DNA from: Pseudanabaena biceps PCC 7429
GTDB lineage: Bacteria > Cyanobacteriota > Cyanobacteriia > Pseudanabaenales > Pseudanabaenaceae
DNA: 42,340 bases
Direction of reading: 5' to 3'
Assembly (NCBI RefSeq): GCF_000332215.1
Contig: NZ_ALWB01000013.1
Location: 1 to 42,340, forward strand
This document shows positions 39,474-42,340 of this stretch, one piece after another. Position 1 is the stretch's first letter. Each line of letters starts with the position of its first letter. Position numbers and translations under genes: made by a program. The notes below the pieces were generated by a model, which made no database searches, had not been told where the DNA came from, and saw only the letters and a program-made list of their open reading frames with translations.

Positions 39474-40271
39474 ATGTGGAATACCCTTGTCACTGACTTT
39501 CAAGTTATCTTTGAACGCGATCCTGCGGCTCGTAACTGGTTGGAGGTTTTTCTCTGTTATCCTGGTTGGCACGCCCTAGTTTTTCATCGGATCGCCCATA
39601 GCTTCCAACAGATCAAAATTCCCTTCTTGCCACGCTTGATCTCTAATCTTGCCCGTCTGTTTACAGGAGTTGAAATCCATCCCAGCGCTCAAATTGGTAG
39701 AGGCGTATTTATCGATCATGGCATGGGTGTAGTCATCGGCGAGACGGCAATCATCGGTGATTATGTCACGATTTATCAAGGGGTTACCCTCGGTGGCACA
39801 GGAAAAGAAACAGGAAAAAGACATCCCACGCTCGGTCGCGAGATTGTCGTAGGAGCAGGGGCAAAAATCTTAGGAAATATATCCATTGGCGATCGAGTCA
39901 ATATTGGAGCTGGCTCAATTGTGTTACGAGATGTCCCCGATGACTGCACGGTTGTGGGCATTCCCGCGAGAATCGTACGCCATCGCGGTCAATCTATCAA
40001 AGATACAGAACAGCAAACTAATCGCGAACATTTGCCCGATCCTGAAGCAGAGGCAATTAAAGCTTTATTTGAAAGGATTAAATCCTTAGAAGATGAAATT
40101 GATCGAATTAGACATAGCACCGCTGTTTACGAACCTCTAAGTACATCAATGCGCTTATCCGAAGTATCTCACGCCAATTCTCATATTAATCTCCAAGATT
40201 TAGAACGACATAACTCTATTTACTCCTCAAACTATCTCATTCAAGAATTTCTTGATGGAGCAGGGATTTAA
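39474..40271 (+). CDS. cysE: Serine O-acetyltransferase
   Basis: 265 residues from ATG 39474 ([20 protein letters not shown]); the longer reading starts with TTG. It makes O-acetylserine from serine and acetyl-CoA, the carbon acceptor for sulfide in cysteine synthesis. The family start DxxxxxxRDPAARxxLEVxxxYPGxHAL is complete. Left-handed beta-helix with hexapeptide repeats: [74 protein letters not shown]; the active-site H of FIDHG and the R-H-P-T are present. The last residue is Ile (LDGAGI), as in CysE proteins whose tail docks into cysteine synthase CysK. The C-terminal extension is longer than the E. coli one. Palindrome g upstream places cysE in the sulfur regulon. Confidence 0.95.
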   Translation: MWNTLVTDFQVIFERDPAARNWLEVFLCYPGWHALVFHRIAHSFQQIKIPFLPRLISNLARLFTGVEIHPSAQIGRGVFIDHGMGVVIGETAIIGDYVTIYQGVTLGGTGKETGKRHPTLGREIVVGAGAKILGNISIGDRVNIGAGSIVLRDVPDDCTVVGIPARIVRHRGQSIKDTEQQTNREHLPDPEAEAIKALFERIKSLEDEIDRIRHSTAVYEPLSTSMRLSEVSHANSHINLQDLERHNSIYSSNYLIQEFLDGAGI

Positions 40272-40413
40272 TAGAAATATCCTGTCAGGTTGATTATGAA
40301 TGTGGGAGTTGATCATCAAAAAAGATAACTAATGTCTCACAGTATACTTACATCCACATTATCTTTCTTGCTACTGTTAGTTTACAGCGCTTTGCGCTCA
40401 AACTTGAACCAAA

Positions 40414-40456
40414 AAATTTTTTGAAAGTGCTGCATTGCAATACTTTCAAAAAATTT
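40414..40456. repeat. AT-rich hairpin before the porin gene
   Basis: Perfect 15-bp arms AAATTTTTTGAAAGT and ACTTTCAAAAAATTT around a 13-base loop. It is about 75 bp before the porin start and may lie in its leader, or terminate cysE transcription. Confidence 0.6.
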
Positions 40457-40530
40457 CTTGTCGTTCGTTTGATCGGAAATTGCTGCAAGTTAAGGGCTAA
40501 TTGCTCCAGTGTGAGGAACAAAAAATTTAT

Positions 40531-42276
40531 ATGTCGAAACTGAACAGAATGAACGCGAGAAAATTATTTTTTCTCGCTCCAAAAGTAATTACTGCGAGTT
40601 TTGCTGCGTCTACTTTTCTGTGTGGTAGTGCCAATGCTGAGACAAAATCTATTGCCAATCAACGCGCTCCACTAAGCGATCGCATTGTGTCAGATGCAGA
40701 TATAGTAGGCTCTACGAGCAATCCTAACCTAGTTGAAAGGGGACAATTGTACCCCAATACATATCCCTATACATACCCCTATACATTGTCCCAAAATGTC
40801 ACTTCAGTATCTCAACTTAGCGATGTTCGTTCGACAGACTGGGCTTTTGTCTCATTGCAATCTTTAGTAGAACGTTATGGTGTAATCGCGGGCTATCCCG
40901 ATCGCACTTTTCGCGGTAAGCAATCCCTTTCCCGCTATGAATTTGCGGCAGGGCTCAACTCGGCTCTAGACAAAATCAATGAAATCATTTCCGCAGGTTT
41001 AGCTGATAAGGTAAGTAAAGAAGACCTTGCAACCCTACAAAAACTGCAAACTGAGTTTGCCGCTGAACTCGCCACACTGCGCGGTCGCGTTGATGCCCTT
41101 GATGCCAAAACCGTAAAGTTAGAAGCACAACAATTCTCTACGACAACTAAGTTACGTGGAGAAGCAATCTTCAGTCTTGCCGCTGCTTCTGATGGTAGCA
41201 ATGTTCCTGTGGGTAGCGATCGCACCAATACCGTGTTCAGCTATCGGGCTCGACTCAATCTCGACACTAGTTTTACGGGCAAAGATTTATTGAGAACTCG
41301 CCTGCAAGCCAGTAATACTCAAAATTTGATTGCTCCTGCCTTAGCCAGTGGTAATACTACTCGTCTCTCCTTTGATACGGGTGGTACTGCCAACCAGTTC
41401 GATCTAAATCGTTTGTATTATCGCTTCCCGATTGGCGATAACTTTACTGCCTATGTTGCGCCAATTGGACAGACAGAGGATATTATCGATCAGCTCAATC
41501 CTCTCACCAATGACGGTCAAGGAACAGTTTCTCGGTTTGGTCGGTTGAGTCCATTATTGCGAATTGGCAGTGGTGGCAGTACTAATGCTGATGGTTCGAC
41601 AGGAAGTGTGGCGGTTTTAGGGTTTGATTGGAAAATCTCACCTCAGGGAAACTTACAAGTTGCCTATTCCGCCAATAATGCTTCCGCCGCTTCAGCAGGC
41701 GGTGCGGGTGGTTTGTTTGGGGGATCGACTGTGGCGATCGCTCAATTGGTATGGAAGCCAAGCGAAGCCCTAAAATTAGGAATTGCCTATGCTAATAGCT
41801 ATCACCAAACCGCTAGCCTCAACTCTGGACTCAATCAGGATTCAATTACTGGTGGCACAATCACTGGTACGAGAGCAAATACGGTTGTGGGTAGTCTTGT
41901 TTGGGATATTACCAACAAGATTACTTTCAACACATGGGGTTCTTACGTCTTTGCTGATGCTGTGGGCTCTGCTGGTTCGACTACTTTTACAAGTTGGGCG
42001 ACTGCATTGTCATTCAAAGATGTATTTAATGAAGGCGATCTTGCTGCGATTATTTTCGGTCAACCTCTCTACAAAAATAGTGTAAGCGGCACGGCAACTA
42101 AAGGTGTAATTGCGGCTAATGATGCTACTCCTTACCATTTGGAAGCTCTCTATCGTTTCCGCGTTACTAAGAATATTAGTATTACTCCCGCAGTGTATTT
42201 TGTATTTAATCCTAACAGTGATAAAACTAATGGTACTGCCACAGTCGGTATAATTCGTACTACCTTCACTTTCTAA
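40531..42276 (+). CDS. SLH-domain outer-membrane porin (OprB/iron-uptake-porin family of cyanobacteria)
   Basis: 581 residues from ATG 40531, with GTGAGGAA upstream; the longer reading begins with TTG. Signal peptide about 10-37 (VITASFAASTFLCGSANAE). An SLH domain follows: VSQLSDVRSTDWAFVSLQSLVERYGVIAGYPDRTFRGKQSLSRYEFAAGL, which binds the peptidoglycan-linked polymer. Then a coiled coil (KEDLATLQKLQTEFAAELATLRGRVDALDAKTVKLEAQ) and an approximately 380-residue beta-barrel ending with TFTF (terminal Phe, the outer-membrane assembly signal). This is the common cyanobacterial porin layout. It would let small polar nutrients through the outer membrane; its place behind cysE suggests, but does not prove, organosulfur uptake. 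Confidence 0.93.
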   Translation: MSKLNRMNARKLFFLAPKVITASFAASTFLCGSANAETKSIANQRAPLSDRIVSDADIVGSTSNPNLVERGQLYPNTYPYTYPYTLSQNVTSVSQLSDVRSTDWAFVSLQSLVERYGVIAGYPDRTFRGKQSLSRYEFAAGLNSALDKINEIISAGLADKVSKEDLATLQKLQTEFAAELATLRGRVDALDAKTVKLEAQQFSTTTKLRGEAIFSLAAASDGSNVPVGSDRTNTVFSYRARLNLDTSFTGKDLLRTRLQASNTQNLIAPALASGNTTRLSFDTGGTANQFDLNRLYYRFPIGDNFTAYVAPIGQTEDIIDQLNPLTNDGQGTVSRFGRLSPLLRIGSGGSTNADGSTGSVAVLGFDWKISPQGNLQVAYSANNASAASAGGAGGLFGGSTVAIAQLVWKPSEALKLGIAYANSYHQTASLNSGLNQDSITGGTITGTRANTVVGSLVWDITNKITFNTWGSYVFADAVGSAGSTTFTSWATALSFKDVFNEGDLAAIIFGQPLYKNSVSGTATKGVIAANDATPYHLEALYRFRVTKNISITPAVYFVFNPNSDKTNGTATVGIIRTTFTF

Positions 42277-42291
42277 GTAGTTCTGCATAAT

Positions 42292-42340
42292 TAAAAAACA
42301 AAACCTAGAAGAGCGTACCGCCCGCTACGCGGGCGGTACG
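42292..42340. repeat. GC-rich hairpin element, copy 2 (cut by the window edge)
   Basis: AAAAAACAAAACCTAGAAGA, then GCGTACCGCCCGC, loop TAC, GCGGGCGGTACG. It is the same element as at 1471-1540, here directly behind the porin stop codon, where it acts as a plausible terminator. Confidence 0.85.

Overview
The window looks like cyanobacterial chromosome. The octamer GCGATCGC (HIP1) and its core are scattered through nearly every gene. There are many small inverted-repeat elements, and several families are typically cyanobacterial (Uma2 nucleases, an SLH-plus-barrel porin, Rpn-type remnants). A Pseudanabaena-like filamentous cyanobacterium is my guess, not a demonstrated identity.

Layout. 1-4.2 kb is loose accessory DNA: a transposase remnant, a membrane-anchored PstS-like protein, an unknown protein, an Rpn-type gene cut short by a MITE, an O-methyltransferase and a Uma2 nuclease. 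4.2-8.1 kb is a minus-strand operon of exported arylsulfatase, AhpD-like protein and a BASS-family transporter. 8.3-10.1 kb is a foreign-looking HEPN-type protein. 10.3-10.7 kb holds the broken end of a sulfatase-maturation (FGE-like) gene and heptamer tandem repeats. 10.7-23.8 kb is the core of an organosulfur island: SDR, dicluster ferredoxin, SsuA-like binding protein, fumarate-reductase/AprA-type flavoprotein, arylsulfotransferase-family propeller, two more SsuA-like proteins, a D-2-hydroxyacid dehydrogenase, a GST-like protein, an AtsK/TauD-type dioxygenase and an FMN monooxygenase. 24.2-28.7 kb is mixed: MFS exporter, DOPA-dioxygenase-like protein, methyltransferase, GNAT, an apparently exported MbtH-like protein and a small secreted protein. 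29.3-37.6 kb resumes the island: GST, SDR, OsmC, acyl-CoA-dehydrogenase-like monooxygenase, ABC ATPase, binding protein, permease, TetR regulator and a PhnD-like protein. A TPR protein, serine acetyltransferase (cysE) and an outer-membrane porin close the window.

How it fits together. The genes look like a scavenging kit for sulfur in sulfate esters and sulfonates. Porin and ABC transporter would import substrates, sulfatase, dioxygenase and monooxygenase would release sulfate or sulfite, redox and GST/SDR enzymes would process the carbon part, and CysE would supply the acceptor for cysteine synthesis. That is inference from families and context.

The strongest new signal is a shared palindrome, CTACGG-N16-CCGTAG. 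It recurs with identical half-site spacing (outer ends 28 bp apart) in front of five transcription units, including the TPR gene and cysE, with half-sites in front of two more. In three of them a -10-like hexamer lies about 35 bp downstream of the palindrome centre, which is the geometry of an activator site near -42. I read this as an undescribed sulfur regulon. Several families of dispersed hairpin elements (about 200 bp, 103 bp, poly-C/poly-G and others) fill the gaps between genes.
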